A stretch of DNA of 64,000 nucleotides, taken from contig NZ_JADOTX010000001.1 in assembly GCF_015751765.1 (NCBI RefSeq), forward strand, positions 1,488,001 through 1,552,000, given 5' to 3'. Below, one piece after another: positions 42,338-50,290 of this stretch. Source of the DNA: Micromonospora ureilytica (GTDB taxonomy: Bacteria > Actinomycetota > Actinomycetes > Mycobacteriales > Micromonosporaceae). The position numbers and the translations under genes were made by a program. The notes beneath the pieces were generated by a model. That model saw only the letters and a list, made by a program, of their open reading frames with translations, was not told where the DNA came from and made no database searches. Numbering within the stretch: position 1 is the stretch's first letter; each line of letters starts with the position of its first letter.

Positions 42338-42988
42338 GTGGACCACCCCGTTCTGGTACGCCCACACCACGGTCTGCAGCCGGTCCCGTGCGCCGATCTT
42401 CGCCATGGCCCGCCCGAGGTGCGACTTGACAGTGCTGGTCTCGATGAAGAGCTGCTCGGCGATCTCGACGTTCGACAGGCCCTGCGCGAGCAACTCCACG
42501 ATCTCGGTCTCCCGCGCGGTCAGCTGGTGCGCCGCCGCCGCGTCGGAGCGGGGAGCGGGCGTGCGCCTGCCGAACTCCGAGATCACCCGACGGGTGACGG
42601 CCTGGTCGACGAGCCCGTACCCGCTCGCGAGGCGGCGGATCGCCTCGATCAGGTCCTCCGGCTCACAGTCCTTGAGGATGAACCCGCTGGCGCCGGATTC
42701 CAACGCGCCGAAGACGTACTCGTCGAGGTCGAAGGTCGTCACGACCAGCACCGCCGGTGGCGTCCCGGGCGCCTCGGCGACGATCTGCCGGGTCGCGGTG
42801 AGCCCGTCGCCGTGCGGCATCCGGACGTCAATGCAGATGACGTCCGGTTGCAGCCGGCGGGCCAGTTCGACTGCGGCGGACCCGCTCGACGCCTCCGCCA
42901 CGACCTCGATCTCGCCGGCCTGCTCCAGGATGACGCGGAAGCCGGCACGGACGACCGCCTGGTCGTCGACGAGCATCACTCTGATCAT
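42332..42988 (-). CDS. NarL/LuxR-type response regulator
   Basis: 218 residues: receiver domain (VMLVDDQAVVRAGF, phospho-acceptor Asp in CIDVRMPHGDG, VVTTFDLDEYVFGAL, Lys in FILKDCEP) and a C-terminal LuxR helix-turn-helix (LTARETEIVELLAQGLSNVEIAEQLFIETSTVKSHLGRAMAKIGARDR). The ATG at 42988 overlaps the stop of the kinase gene; the longer frame upstream belongs to antisense sequence. Its partner kinase is truncated, so it may be orphaned, driven by another kinase, or active without phosphorylation. Confidence 0.9.
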   Translation of the reverse strand: MIRVMLVDDQAVVRAGFRVILEQAGEIEVVAEASSGSAAVELARRLQPDVICIDVRMPHGDGLTATRQIVAEAPGTPPAVLVVTTFDLDEYVFGALESGASGFILKDCEPEDLIEAIRRLASGYGLVDQAVTRRVISEFGRRTPAPRSDAAAAHQLTARETEIVELLAQGLSNVEIAEQLFIETSTVKSHLGRAMAKIGARDRLQTVVWAYQNGVVHR

Positions 42989-43572
42989 GCTGGGGCCTCT
43001 TCCTTCAATCGCGAGGTGGCGGGACCGTTCGTCGGGAGTGTGGCGGCGACGGACCAGCCACCGGCCGCCGTCGGGCCGGCCGTGAACGTCGCACCGATCA
43101 GCTGCGCTCGCTCGCGCATGCCCACCAGACCGACCCCACCGGTCCGCGCCGCCGGTACGCCTCGCGGCGCGGCGGGTTCGTTCACCACCTCCAGCGACAC
43201 CGAGCGGGGCTCGAAGCGGAGCACCACCCGCGCCGGAGCGCCCGGGGCGTGCTGGCGGGCGTTGCTGAGCGACTCCTGCGCGATCCGGTAGAGCGCGACG
43301 TCGGCGATCGGCGACACCTCGCGCTGCTCGCCCTCCCGGACGAACTCCACCGGGCCGGCGAGGTCGCCCGCGGTGCTGACGAGGTCGTCGAGCATGCCCA
43401 GCCCCGGCACCGGGGCGGCGCCGTCGCCGCCCTCGTGCCCCGGCCTGCCGCGCAGCACACCGACGACCAGCCGCAGGTTGTCCAGGGTCTCCTTGCCCTG
43501 GCTCCGGATCCAGGCCACGCCGGCCTTCGCGGCCGCAGGGTATGCGGGTTTTGCCCCCTGATCGAGGGACAT
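42985..43572 (-). pseudogene. Histidine kinase (NarX/DesK type) truncated at the 5' end
   Basis: The C-terminal half of a HisKA_3 kinase is intact: the end of the dimerisation helix (WIRSQGKETLDNLRLVVGVLRG), N-box VALYRIAQESLSNARQHAPGAPA, and G-box TGGVGLVGMRERAQLIGATFTAGP. The membrane sensor and the His-containing H box are missing. Upstream the frame runs into the promoter of the divergent secreted-enzyme gene at 43682. An ATG at 43572 could still give a 195-residue ATPase-only product. The stop overlaps the response regulator start (ATGA), so the pair was once a normal two-component operon. Confidence 0.7.
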
Positions 43573-43681
43573 CGTTTGACATGGGCGCGGGGTGCATCTT
43601 TGATGGTCGATGTGCACGTTCGGTTGGTCGGGCGCTTCGCCGTCGGGCTGGGCCGGTCGATGCCCTGAGCCTGGAGGACGG

Positions 43682-45763
43682 ATGCGAGTCATCGCGCGGA
43701 GAAACCCACGCCACCGTCGACGTCGGCTGTTGCCGGTGGCGATGGCGGCGGTGACGCTGCTGAGCCTGGCGGTCGGTGTGCCGGCTACCGCTGCGGCACC
43801 GTCGACAGTGGTGGGCGTGGCCAGCGGTCGCTGCCTGGACGTGGTCGGCAACGTCAGGACCGCCGGCGCCGGCGTCAACATCTACGACTGCAATGGCCAG
43901 GCCAACCAGGCGTGGACCCTGACCTCGGCCGGGGAGCTGCGGGTCTACGACGAGACGATGTGCCTCGACGTGGTCGGCCAGGACACCACCGCTCCCGCCG
44001 CGGCGCAGATCAGCGGCTGCACCGGCGGCGCCAACCAACGCTGGCGGATCACCACCTCCGGGACCATCGTCGGCGTCCAGTCCGGCCTGTGCCTGGACGT
44101 GTCCGGCGCGGGCACCGCCAACAGCACCACCGTCGGTCTCTGGACCTGCAACGGGCAGTCCAACCAGCGGTGGACGACGTCTCTCGGCAACGCCGACAGC
44201 CAGCCGCCGTCGGCGCCGGGCAGCCCACGGGTGAGCGGCCTGACCTGCAACTCGGTGACCTTCGCGTGGAACGCCTCGACGGACAACGTCGTGGTGGCGT
44301 TCTACGACATCTACCACGACGGCCAGCTGATGACGTCGGTGAGCGGCACGACGCTCTCCACCAACCTGACGGTGGTGGCCGGGGCGACCTGGGGCCTGTA
44401 CGTCAACGCCCGCGACGCCGCCGGCAACGTGTCACAGGCGAGCACCACCGTGTCGATCACCCCGCCGGCCTGTCAGGCGGACACCCAGGCACCGACCGCG
44501 CCGCAACAGCTCACCGGCACCGCCTCGGGCACCACTGTGACGCTGCGCTGGACGGCGTCGACCGACAACATCGGAGTCCGGGCGTACGACATCTTTCGCG
44601 GCGGCGTGAAGGTCGGCACGGTCACCGGCACGCCGCCGGCGACCACGTTCACCGACAGCGGTCTGGCGGCGAACACCGCGTACCAGTACTACGTGGTGGC
44701 CCGGGACGCGCAGGACAACGGCTCCTCGCGCAGCGGCACCGCGACGGTGACCACCGGCACGGCGTGCGCCAACCCGGTGTGCGGGGTGCGGCAGGTCACC
44801 ACCGACACCGACATCCCGTGGGGTCTGGTGACGTTGCCCGACGGCAGCGTCCTCTACAACCGCCGCGACGCGCACGACATCATCCAGCTCAACCCGACCA
44901 CCGGCGCCAAGACCAACCTGGGCACGGTGCCGAACGTGCAGAGCACCGACGGTGAGGGTGGCCTGTTGGGACTCGCCGTCTCGGCCAGCTACTCCAGCGA
45001 CCGCTGGCTGTACGTCATGCACACCTCGCCGAGCGACAACCGCATCGTCCGGATCAGGCTGGAGAACGGGCGACTCAACACCGCCAGCGAGCAGGTGCTC
45101 CTCAGCGGTATCCGGCGGAACAAGTACCACGACGGTGGTCGCCTGCGGTTCGGCCCGGACGGCAAGCTGTACGCCAGCACCGGCGACGCCCAGAACGGCA
45201 ACTACGCCCAGGACCGGTCGAGCCTCGAAGGCAAGATCCTGCGACTCAACCCGGACGGCACCGTCCCCTCGGACAACCCGTTCGGCAACTACGTGTGGAG
45301 TTACGGCCACCGCAACCCGCAGGGGCTGGCGTTCGACTCGCAGGGCCGGCTGTGGGAGCAGGAGTTCGGCAACTCGGTCATGGACGAGACCAACCTGATC
45401 ACCAAGGGCGGGAACTACGGCTGGCCGGCCTGCGAGGGCACGAGTGGCACCTGCGGCACGGCCGGATTCATCGCGCCGGCACGCACCTATCCGACCGCCG
45501 AAGGGTCCTGCTCCGGCATCACGATCGTGCGCGACGCGCTGTACGTGGCCTGCGCCCGAGGCGCTCGGATGTACCGCGCGGTGATCAGCGGCAGCAGCCT
45601 GACGAACGTGCAGACCTACTTCAGTGGCACCTACGGTCGGTTGCGGACGGTGGAGCCGGCTCCCGACGGAGGGCTGTGGCTGACCACCACCAACGTTGGT
45701 GACAAGGACAGCACCCCGAACAACAGCAACGAGAAGATCCTCCACGTCACGCTCGGCAACTAG
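43682..45763 (+). CDS. Secreted CBM13-FN3-FN3-sugar dehydrogenase (PQQ GDH-like) fusion
   Basis: 693 residues: signal peptide (LLPVAMAAVTLLSLAVGVPATAAA), a ricin-B/CBM13 lectin domain (about 40-170; repeated GRCLDVVG, MCLDVVGQ, GLCLDVSG and NQRW), two FN3 domains (about 178-270 and 275-365), and a glucose/sorbosone dehydrogenase beta-propeller (about 370-690; TDIPWGLVTLPDGSVLYNRRD, GEGGLLGLAVS, KYHDGGRLRFGPDGKLYASTGD, SYGHRNPQGLAFD, EFGNSVMDETNLI, GGNYGWP). It probably binds polysaccharide and oxidises sugars with PQQ or acts as an AA12-like enzyme. GGAGG precedes the ATG at 43682. Confidence 0.87.
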   Translation: MRVIARRNPRHRRRRLLPVAMAAVTLLSLAVGVPATAAAPSTVVGVASGRCLDVVGNVRTAGAGVNIYDCNGQANQAWTLTSAGELRVYDETMCLDVVGQDTTAPAAAQISGCTGGANQRWRITTSGTIVGVQSGLCLDVSGAGTANSTTVGLWTCNGQSNQRWTTSLGNADSQPPSAPGSPRVSGLTCNSVTFAWNASTDNVVVAFYDIYHDGQLMTSVSGTTLSTNLTVVAGATWGLYVNARDAAGNVSQASTTVSITPPACQADTQAPTAPQQLTGTASGTTVTLRWTASTDNIGVRAYDIFRGGVKVGTVTGTPPATTFTDSGLAANTAYQYYVVARDAQDNGSSRSGTATVTTGTACANPVCGVRQVTTDTDIPWGLVTLPDGSVLYNRRDAHDIIQLNPTTGAKTNLGTVPNVQSTDGEGGLLGLAVSASYSSDRWLYVMHTSPSDNRIVRIRLENGRLNTASEQVLLSGIRRNKYHDGGRLRFGPDGKLYASTGDAQNGNYAQDRSSLEGKILRLNPDGTVPSDNPFGNYVWSYGHRNPQGLAFDSQGRLWEQEFGNSVMDETNLITKGGNYGWPACEGTSGTCGTAGFIAPARTYPTAEGSCSGITIVRDALYVACARGARMYRAVISGSSLTNVQTYFSGTYGRLRTVEPAPDGGLWLTTTNVGDKDSTPNNSNEKILHVTLGN

Positions 45764-45788
45764 GCACTGATCGATGTGCGGCACGCCC

Positions 45789-47936
45789 TCAGCCGCTGGT
45801 CAGGAGCACTAGTTGCTGGGTGGCCCGGGTCATCGCGACGTAGCGGTCGACCGCCCCTTCGATGCCGGTGCCGAACGTTTCCGGGTCGATGAGGACGACC
45901 AGGTCGAACTCCAGCCCCTTGGCCTGCTCCGGGCTCAGTGACCGGACGCGGGCCGTGGGCGGGAACGTCGGGTCGCCGATCACGCAGGCGATCCCGTCGG
46001 CGTGCGCGGCGAGCCAGGTGTCGAGGATCGACAGCAGGTCGGCGACCGATCCGTGGACGACGGGAAGCCCGTTGCCGCGGATGGAGGTCGGCACGTTCGC
46101 GTCGGGGAGCACGGCCCGGATGACCGGCTCGGCCTGCGCCATGACCTCCGCCGGCGTCCGGTAGTTGATGCTCAACGAGGCCACCGTGACCCGGTCGAGC
46201 CCGACCCGCTTGAGGCGTTCCTGCCACGACTCGGTGAACCCGTGCCGGGCCTGGGCGCGGTCGCCCACGATGGTGAAGCTGCGCGACGGGCAGCGTGCCA
46301 GCAGCATCTGCCACTGGGCGTCGGTCAGCTCCTGCGCCTCGTCGACGACGATGTGCGCGAACGGGCCGGCCAGCAGGTCCGGGTCGGCGTCCGGCAGTCC
46401 GGACTCGTCGACCAGGGCGTCGCGCAGGTCGGGCTGGCGCAACATCGTCAGCAGGCCCTCGCCGTCGTCGTAGGTGTCGGCCGCGAGCAGTTCGTCGACG
46501 ACCCGGGCCATGTGCTCGCGTTCGACGGCGGCGGCCGGGTCACGCCGGCTGGTGCGCCCCGACCGCTCCGGGTCGCCGACGCGCTGCCGGGCCGCGTCGA
46601 GCAGCGGCAGGTCGGAAACGGTCCAGGCCCGGGGCTCGTCGCGTTGCAGCTTGCGGACCTCAGCCGGGCTGAGCCACGGCGCGCACCTGCGCAGGTACGC
46701 GGGCACCGACCACAGGTCACCCACGAGTTCGGCCGCGTCGAGCAACGGCCAGGCGCGGTTGACAGTCGCCCGCAGTTCCCGGTTACGCAGCAGCGAGTCG
46801 CGGAGCACGTCGTCCGGGTCGTCGCCGTCGTACCTGTCGACGAGGATGGTGAGCAGTTCCTCCCAGATCTCCTCGCGCGCCTCGTTGTGCGGCGTGCCCG
46901 GACCGGGCGCCTGGAACGCGTCGGCCCAGTCGTCGGCGCTCAGCCGGACGTCGGAGTCGCCGACCGTGATAGTCATCGGGGCGACCGGCGGGTCCTCGTA
47001 GAACCGGACGGCCGCGTCGATCGTCCGGACCAGCTCGGCCGAGGACTTCAGCCGAGCCACCTCCGGGTCGGTGTCGACGGTTGCCGTTGCCCCCTCGGGC
47101 ACGAGGTCGCGCAGGGTGCAGGTCTGCACGTCCTCCTCGCCGAGGCTGGGCAGGACGTCGGCGACGTACGCCAGGTAGGGCTGGTGCGGCCCCACGAAGA
47201 GCACCCCACCCCGGCGCTGACCGAGGCGCGGGTCGGAGTAGAGCAGGTACGCGGTGCGGTGCAGGGCGACGACTGTCTTCCCGGTGCCCGGACCGCCGTC
47301 GACCACGAGGGCGCCGGCCGACCCCGCCCGGATGATGGCGTCCTGGTCCGCCTGGATCGTGCTGAGCACGTCGCGCATCCGGGCCGACCGGGCGCCGCCC
47401 AGACTGGCGATGAACGCGGACTGGTCGTCGAGCGCGACGGCGTGCCCCACGAGCCCGTCCGCTGTGAACACCTCGTCCCAGTAGTCGGTGATCCGGCCGC
47501 GGGTCCAGCGGTAGCGGCGGCGGCTCGCCAGGCCCATCGGGTTGGCGTGGGTCGCGCCGAAGAACGGCTCGGCGGCGGGTGAGCGCCAGTCGAGCAGGAG
47601 CCGCCGACCCGTGCTGTCGGTGAGGCCGCGACGCCCGATGTACACGGGCTCGGGGTTGTCCGCCGCGACCACGTGGCCCAGGCACAGGTCCAGCCCGTAG
47701 CGGCTCAGTGAGCGCAGGCGGGCGGTCAGCCGGCGGACCTCCTCGTCCCGGTCGACGGCCTGCCGGCCCTTGCCGCCGGGCGCCCGGCGCGCGGTGTCCA
47801 GACGGTCGGACAATTCGGCGCTCAGCTGCGCGAGGCCCTGCGCCATGGCGGCGAAGTGCCCCTCGTCGTGGGCGATGAGCGCCGGGTCGGCCTTGGGGGA
47901 GAGGTGATCGGGGAGTTCGAACACGGAGGTAGGCAA
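45789..47936 (-). CDS. helR: RNA polymerase recycling motor ATPase HelR
   Basis: About 715 residues of the HelD/HelR superfamily-1 helicase-like group: VFELPDHLSPKADPALIAHDE at the N-terminus, YIGRRGLTDSTGRRLLLDWRSPAAEPFF, Walker A DGGPGTGKTVVALHRTAYLLY, Walker B IVVDEAQELTDAQWQMLLARCPS, SINYRTPAEVM, AKGLEFDLVVLIDPETF, and VAMTRATQQLVLL. HelR proteins remove stalled or rifamycin-bound RNA polymerase from DNA and give rifamycin tolerance. The start is taken as TTG at 47936; the frame stays open into the upstream RAE. A rifamycin-associated element at 48004-48022 supports the name. Confidence 0.88.
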   Translation of the reverse strand: MPTSVFELPDHLSPKADPALIAHDEGHFAAMAQGLAQLSAELSDRLDTARRAPGGKGRQAVDRDEEVRRLTARLRSLSRYGLDLCLGHVVAADNPEPVYIGRRGLTDSTGRRLLLDWRSPAAEPFFGATHANPMGLASRRRYRWTRGRITDYWDEVFTADGLVGHAVALDDQSAFIASLGGARSARMRDVLSTIQADQDAIIRAGSAGALVVDGGPGTGKTVVALHRTAYLLYSDPRLGQRRGGVLFVGPHQPYLAYVADVLPSLGEEDVQTCTLRDLVPEGATATVDTDPEVARLKSSAELVRTIDAAVRFYEDPPVAPMTITVGDSDVRLSADDWADAFQAPGPGTPHNEAREEIWEELLTILVDRYDGDDPDDVLRDSLLRNRELRATVNRAWPLLDAAELVGDLWSVPAYLRRCAPWLSPAEVRKLQRDEPRAWTVSDLPLLDAARQRVGDPERSGRTSRRDPAAAVEREHMARVVDELLAADTYDDGEGLLTMLRQPDLRDALVDESGLPDADPDLLAGPFAHIVVDEAQELTDAQWQMLLARCPSRSFTIVGDRAQARHGFTESWQERLKRVGLDRVTVASLSINYRTPAEVMAQAEPVIRAVLPDANVPTSIRGNGLPVVHGSVADLLSILDTWLAAHADGIACVIGDPTFPPTARVRSLSPEQAKGLEFDLVVLIDPETFGTGIEGAVDRYVAMTRATQQLVLLTSG

Positions 47937-48003
47937 GGAATCCAATTCATGACTTCCATTTCGGCAGAATCTGGCCTCGGCCGACGATTCTGCGTCATAA
48001 ATG

Positions 48004-48022
48004 GGGTCTTGCCGCAAGCCCC
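48004..48022 (-). promoter_or_regulatory. Rifamycin-associated element (RAE) before helR
   Basis: On the minus strand: GGGGCTTGCGGCAAGACCC, a 19-bp imperfect inverted repeat, differing in one base from the RAE consensus as I remember it (GGGGCTTGCGGCAAGGCCC). RAEs precede rifamycin-inducible resistance genes, including helR, in actinobacteria. A TTATAC hexamer just upstream (minus strand, 48036-48031) could be the -10, which would put the RAE at the transcription start. Confidence 0.8.
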
Positions 48023-48047
48023 CCAGTGCGGTATAAGTTAGAAGTGG

Positions 48048-48067
48048 CGGGAGACGGGTGTCTCCCG
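48048..48067. terminator. Short hairpin after the YccF gene
   Basis: 8-bp perfect stem (48048-48055 with 48060-48067) and a 4-nt loop, just beyond the YccF gene stop and before the helR promoter. A T-run lies on the plus-strand side only, so its strength on the minus strand is uncertain. Confidence 0.5.
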
Positions 48068-48077
48068 TTTTCCGTGT

Positions 48078-48476
48078 TCAGGGCACGTCCACGACGTCGC
48101 GGCCGAGGGGCCAGAACGCGGCCGGAACGAGCTTGAAGTTGGCGATGCCGAACGGGATCCCGATGATCGTCACGCAGAGGGCGATGCCCGCGAGGATGTG
48201 GGAGAGCGCGAGCCACCAGCCGGCCAGCACCACCCAGAGGATGTTCGCCATGCCGGAGCCGACGCCCGCGCCCGGCTTGGGCACCACTGTGCGGCCGAAG
48301 GGCCACAGCGAGTAGACCGCGAGGCGCAGCGACGCGACGCCGAACGGGATGGTGATGACCAGGACGAAGCAGATCAGCGCGGCGATGCCGTAGCCGACCG
48401 CCAGCACGATGCCACCGCCGAAGACGAGCCAGAGCACATTCAGTACGAAACGAATCACCACTTCAGCATGAAACAT
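48078..48476 (-). CDS. YccF domain-containing membrane protein
   Basis: About 132 residues with two YccF repeats: RFVLNVLWLVFGGGIVLAVGYGIAALICFVLVITIPFGVASLRLAVYSLWPFG and ANILWVVLAGWWLALSHILAGIALCVTIIGIPFGIANFKLVPAAFWPLG, each a pair of membrane helices ending in TIPFG/IGIPFG and WPFG/WPLG. Length and motifs match the inner-membrane YccF family of unknown function. Start uncertain between the GTG at 48485 and the ATG at 48476. Same strand as helR, but a hairpin and promoter separate them. Confidence 0.85.
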   Translation of the reverse strand: MFHAEVVIRFVLNVLWLVFGGGIVLAVGYGIAALICFVLVITIPFGVASLRLAVYSLWPFGRTVVPKPGAGVGSGMANILWVVLAGWWLALSHILAGIALCVTIIGIPFGIANFKLVPAAFWPLGRDVVDVP

Positions 48477-48506
48477 GCTCGCCACCCGGCCGGCCCGCCG
48501 GTGCCC

Positions 48507-49121
48507 TCAGCGCGGAACGGCCACCGCGTGACCCTCGGGGAGTGTCCTCGCGCCACCGTCGGACAACTGGGCGAGGGCGTCGTCGCGGCTGTCGAAGATC
48601 GGGAAAGCCCCGTCCAGACGCATGGTGTGCAGAACGGTGCGGATGAATCGCGACGGAGCGGCGAGGCAGAGCGTGACACCGCGTTCGCGGGCCTCCCGGT
48701 GGGCGCGGACCAGCAGGCCGAGACCTGTCGAGTCGATGATGTGCACCCGGCTCAGGTCGACGACCACGTGCCCGCCCACCTCGGCCACGTGCCGCAGCGC
48801 CGTGCGCAGGTTGTCGCCGGTGTCGAGGTCGATGTCACCGGTGGCGGCGATGACTGTCGTTCCGTCGAGGTGGTCGATGCCGAGGATGCCACCCGGGCCA
48901 TGGTCGTCGCAGGACGCGTGGCCGCCGGTCGAGGCGGGCAGAAGGCTGCAGTGCGGGCAGCGGTGCGGCCCGGTGGCGAAGGGGGAGCCGCTCCAGCCGT
49001 GCTCGGCCACCAGGGTCCAGACCACTTCGGCGTCGGGGAGCACGCACGCGGTGCCTCGGATGGTCTCGCCGCAGGTGTCGCAGATCAGGGTCATCAGGTG
49101 CTCGTCCGGGACGACGGTCAT
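48507..49121 (-). CDS. STAS-domain protein with N-terminal Cys motifs
   Basis: 204 residues. The first 80 carry CDTCGE and CPHCS pairs plus a further Cys/His stretch (HASCDDH), a likely zinc ribbon. The C-terminal part (about 85-190) is a STAS anti-anti-sigma domain: VIAATGDIDLDTGDNL, HVVVDLSRVHIIDSTGLGLLVRAH with the Ser normally phosphorylated by an anti-sigma kinase, and GVTLCLAAPSRFIRTVL. It probably regulates a sigma/anti-sigma pair that is not in this window. The ATG overlaps the stop of the second STAS gene (ATGA), so both are co-translated. Confidence 0.82.
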   Translation of the reverse strand: MTVVPDEHLMTLICDTCGETIRGTACVLPDAEVVWTLVAEHGWSGSPFATGPHRCPHCSLLPASTGGHASCDDHGPGGILGIDHLDGTTVIAATGDIDLDTGDNLRTALRHVAEVGGHVVVDLSRVHIIDSTGLGLLVRAHREARERGVTLCLAAPSRFIRTVLHTMRLDGAFPIFDSRDDALAQLSDGGARTLPEGHAVAVPR

Positions 49122-49447
49122 GCTGCTGGTCCTTCCTCGCTTACGATCGAGAGCACCTGATCCAGGTGGGTGGTGTGCAGGATGCGCCGAACCCGAGGGT
49201 TCGGACTGCGGACGGTGAGGGCCGCGTCGGCGCGAGCCAGCCGCCGGTGCACGTCGAGAAGCAGCCCGATGGCGGCGGCGTCGAGGTGCCGGCAGTCCGA
49301 CAGGTCGAGCACGATCTGTGCGGGGCGCAGCGCCAGCAGCCGATCGAACACCGCGCCGACCTCCGGCAGACAGCCCAGATCGAGTTCGGTGACACGAACC
49401 TCGACCAGCGGCAGCGTGTACCTCGCGGGCAGCACCGGCGTCGCCAT
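49118..49447 (-). CDS. STAS-domain protein (anti-sigma factor antagonist-like)
   Basis: 109-residue single STAS domain: VEVRVTELDLGCLPEVGAVFDRLL, AQIVLDLSDCRHLDAAAIGLLLDVHRRL, AALTVRSPNPRVRRILHTTHL. The position that usually carries the phospho-Ser (DSSGL) reads DAAAI, so phosphorylation control seems lost and it may act as a constitutive binder or dimer partner of the neighbouring STAS protein. GAGAGGGG lies upstream of the ATG at 49447. First gene of a two-gene unit, divergent from the response regulator at 49601. Confidence 0.82.
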   Translation of the reverse strand: MATPVLPARYTLPLVEVRVTELDLGCLPEVGAVFDRLLALRPAQIVLDLSDCRHLDAAAIGLLLDVHRRLARADAALTVRSPNPRVRRILHTTHLDQVLSIVSEEGPAA

Positions 49448-49600
49448 TGCCGTACCCCTCTCCGTCAGCTCTCGGTCCCTTCCCCCACCGTGCTGGGTGG
49501 GGTTGGCGATCACTGCAAGGCTCTGTGACAGTTGTGTGACAAAACCGCCGGCCGGCCCGCGTGGTTGGCCGCCCGACGGCCGGCCGAGCATGATTCCGGG

Positions 49601-50290
49601 ATGACGGCCGTACTGGTGATCGAGGACGACGACCGCATCCGGCTCGCGCTGCTGCTCGCTCTCGAGGACGAGGGCTACGACGCGCTCGGCGCGGCCACGG
49701 CCGAGGAGGGCCTGCGCGCCCAACGCCACCACCCGGCCGACTACGTGCTCGTCGACCTGATGCTGCCCGGCCTCGACGGTTTCGAGTGCATCCGGCAGCT
49801 GCGCCGTGACGACGACGTCCCGATCGTTGTGGTCAGCGCCCGGGACGGCACCGACGACATCGTCGCCGCCCTCGAAGCCGGCGCCGACGACTATGTGGTC
49901 AAACCGGTGGCCATCCGGGAGTTGACCGCCCGACTGCGGGCTCTGCGCCGTCGCGCCCGGCCGGTGGTCACGACATCGGCGCCGGAGCCCGTGCCGGCGG
50001 TCGCCTTCGGCGAGTTGGAGATCAGTCCGGAGGCGGGGGAGGTGCGCCGCGCCGGCCAACAGGTCACTGTCACCCGTACCGAGTTCCGGCTGCTCTGTGA
50101 GCTGGCCGAGCACGCCGGCCGGGTGCTGTCCCGTCAGCAGTTGCTGCAACGGGTCTGGGGGTACGACAGCGGCGACGAACGGCTCGTCGACGTGCACGTG
50201 GGCCGCCTGCGCCAGAAGATCGAGTCGGACCCGGCGAACCCCCGGCACCTGGTCACCCTGCGGGGCCTGGGCTACAAGCTGCAGCGATGA
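49601..50290 (+). CDS. OmpR/PhoB-type response regulator
   Basis: 229 residues: receiver domain with acidic pocket VLVIEDDDRI, phospho-acceptor Asp in YVLVDLMLPGLDG, VVVSARDGTDDIVAALEAGADDYVVKP (Lys), and a C-terminal winged helix (VAFGELEISPEAGEVRRAG, TRTEFRLLCELAEHAGRVLSRQQLLQRVWGYD, VDVHVGRLRQKIESDPANPRHLVTLRGLGYKL). First gene of a three-gene operon: the kinase start overlaps its stop (ATGA), and a lipoprotein gene overlaps the kinase stop. Confidence 0.93.
   Translation: MTAVLVIEDDDRIRLALLLALEDEGYDALGAATAEEGLRAQRHHPADYVLVDLMLPGLDGFECIRQLRRDDDVPIVVVSARDGTDDIVAALEAGADDYVVKPVAIRELTARLRALRRRARPVVTTSAPEPVPAVAFGELEISPEAGEVRRAGQQVTVTRTEFRLLCELAEHAGRVLSRQQLLQRVWGYDSGDERLVDVHVGRLRQKIESDPANPRHLVTLRGLGYKLQR

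Noticed and set aside
42989..44317. Long N-terminal extension of the response regulator
   Set aside because: The extension runs through the truncated kinase and antisense of the secreted fusion gene in a different frame; the conserved receiver domain begins at the ATG at 42988.
47937..48017. HelR start at a TTG inside the rifamycin-associated element
   Set aside because: It would place the start codon within the operator and right at the expected transcription start; residues before LPTSVFELP look non-conserved.
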